NCBI RefSeq assembly: GCF_027579695.1
Contig: NC_083586.1
Span: forward strand, 1,255,001 to 1,319,000
Length of the DNA: 64,000 nucleotides
Source: Neoarius graeffei
Lineage: Eukaryota; Chordata; Actinopteri; Siluriformes; Ariidae
Direction: 5' to 3'
Shown: positions 63,836 to 64,000 of the stretch, piece by piece
Layout: each line of letters starts with the position of its first letter
Numbering within the stretch: the stretch's first letter is position 1
Translations under genes and position numbers: made by a program
Notes under the pieces: model-generated
Seen by the model: the letters and a program-made list of their open reading frames with translations, nothing else
Told to the model about the DNA's origin: nothing
The model's database searches: none

Positions 63836-64000
63836 CTATGGTGGTGTAGTGGTTAGTGCTGCTGTCTCATAATAAGAAGGTCTGTGGCCGGCGAGTGCCT
63901 TTCTGTGTGGAGTTTGCATGTTGTTCGTGTGGGTTTTCTCTGGGTGCTCTGATTTCCCCCACAGTCCAAAGACATGCAGGTTAGGTTAACTGGTGACTCT
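63836..64000 (+). mobile_element. tRNA-derived SINE, cut by the window end
   Basis: GGTGGTGTAGTGGTTAGTGC starts the head. The B box region is partly deleted (GTCTGTGGCCGGCGAG). The body TTTCTGTGTGGAGTTTGCAT to AGGTTAACTGGTGACTCT matches 15730-15848. The 3' tail lies outside the window. Confidence 0.8.

Overview
This window is nuclear DNA of a ray-finned fish, almost certainly a teleost. The evidence is the mix of transposon families: L2/Maui-type and other LINEs, many Tc1-like elements with 'TA' target duplications, several hAT families, a Gmr1-type Ty3/gypsy element, a Penelope-like element, an R4/Dong-type LINE, and a tRNA-derived SINE ending in GAGAT repeats. I found no convincing host protein-coding exon. 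Nearly every long reading frame belongs to a transposable element or is a shadow of one. One tRNA gene (Ile-AAT) looks usable. Eight full-length or near full-length tRNA-like copies are decayed, two more have lost part of the anticodon arm, and truncated tRNA-Lys-like halves also occur. All are scattered from 19.5 to 54.4 kb.

Layout. 1-3.6 kb: AT-rich DNA with an RFX-like palindrome, a short element with long inverted repeats next to an inverted partial copy of itself, and a remnant of a TTF-zinc-finger hAT. 3.65-9.9 kb: an R4/Dong-like LINE inserted in a (TA)n array. Its 5' untranslated region is split by a complete hAT transposon with a perfect 8-bp target duplication and an open 635-codon transposase frame if one GC-AG intron is removed. 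10-16.1 kb: a Tc1 end, then a long L2 LINE interrupted by a 1.1-kb hAT-type element and a SINE. 17.7-24.8 kb: a SINE split by a PIF/Harbinger element, Tc1 pieces, LINE pieces, and a Tc1 element with IR/DR ends split by a 1.76-kb element. 24.8-28.5 kb: the 3' part of an old Gmr1-type Ty3/gypsy element with protease-integrase-RT-RNase H order on the minus strand. 28.5-38.7 kb: an L1-type 3' end, decayed tRNA copies, SINEs, and a Tc1 nest containing another Tc1 and a ZMYM-like hAT. 38.7-45 kb: a second copy of a tRNA-Glu unit with a large insertion, then a 5'-truncated LINE with an intact 468-aa frame. 45.0-49.6 kb: a THAP-domain DNA transposon with a nearly full-length RTE-like LINE inside it. 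50-56 kb: more tRNA-bearing repeats, SINEs and LINE ends. 56.4-64 kb: an L2 LINE carrying three hAT insertions (one inside another), then a LINE mosaic with a Penelope-like element nested inside a LINE tail.

How the parts relate. The window is a layered record of insertions whose order can be read from target-site duplications. The tRNA-derived SINE shares its 3' end (GGATAAAGCGG plus GAGAY pentamers) with the RTE-like LINE at 46.1-49.5 kb, so that LINE is the likely source of the enzyme that moves the SINE. The most intact coding units are the hAT transposase at 4.3-6.4 kb, the LINE frame at 42.3-43.7 kb, and the RTE-like LINE, which has one frame change. All assignments come from reading the sequence by eye. 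No database or alignment was run.
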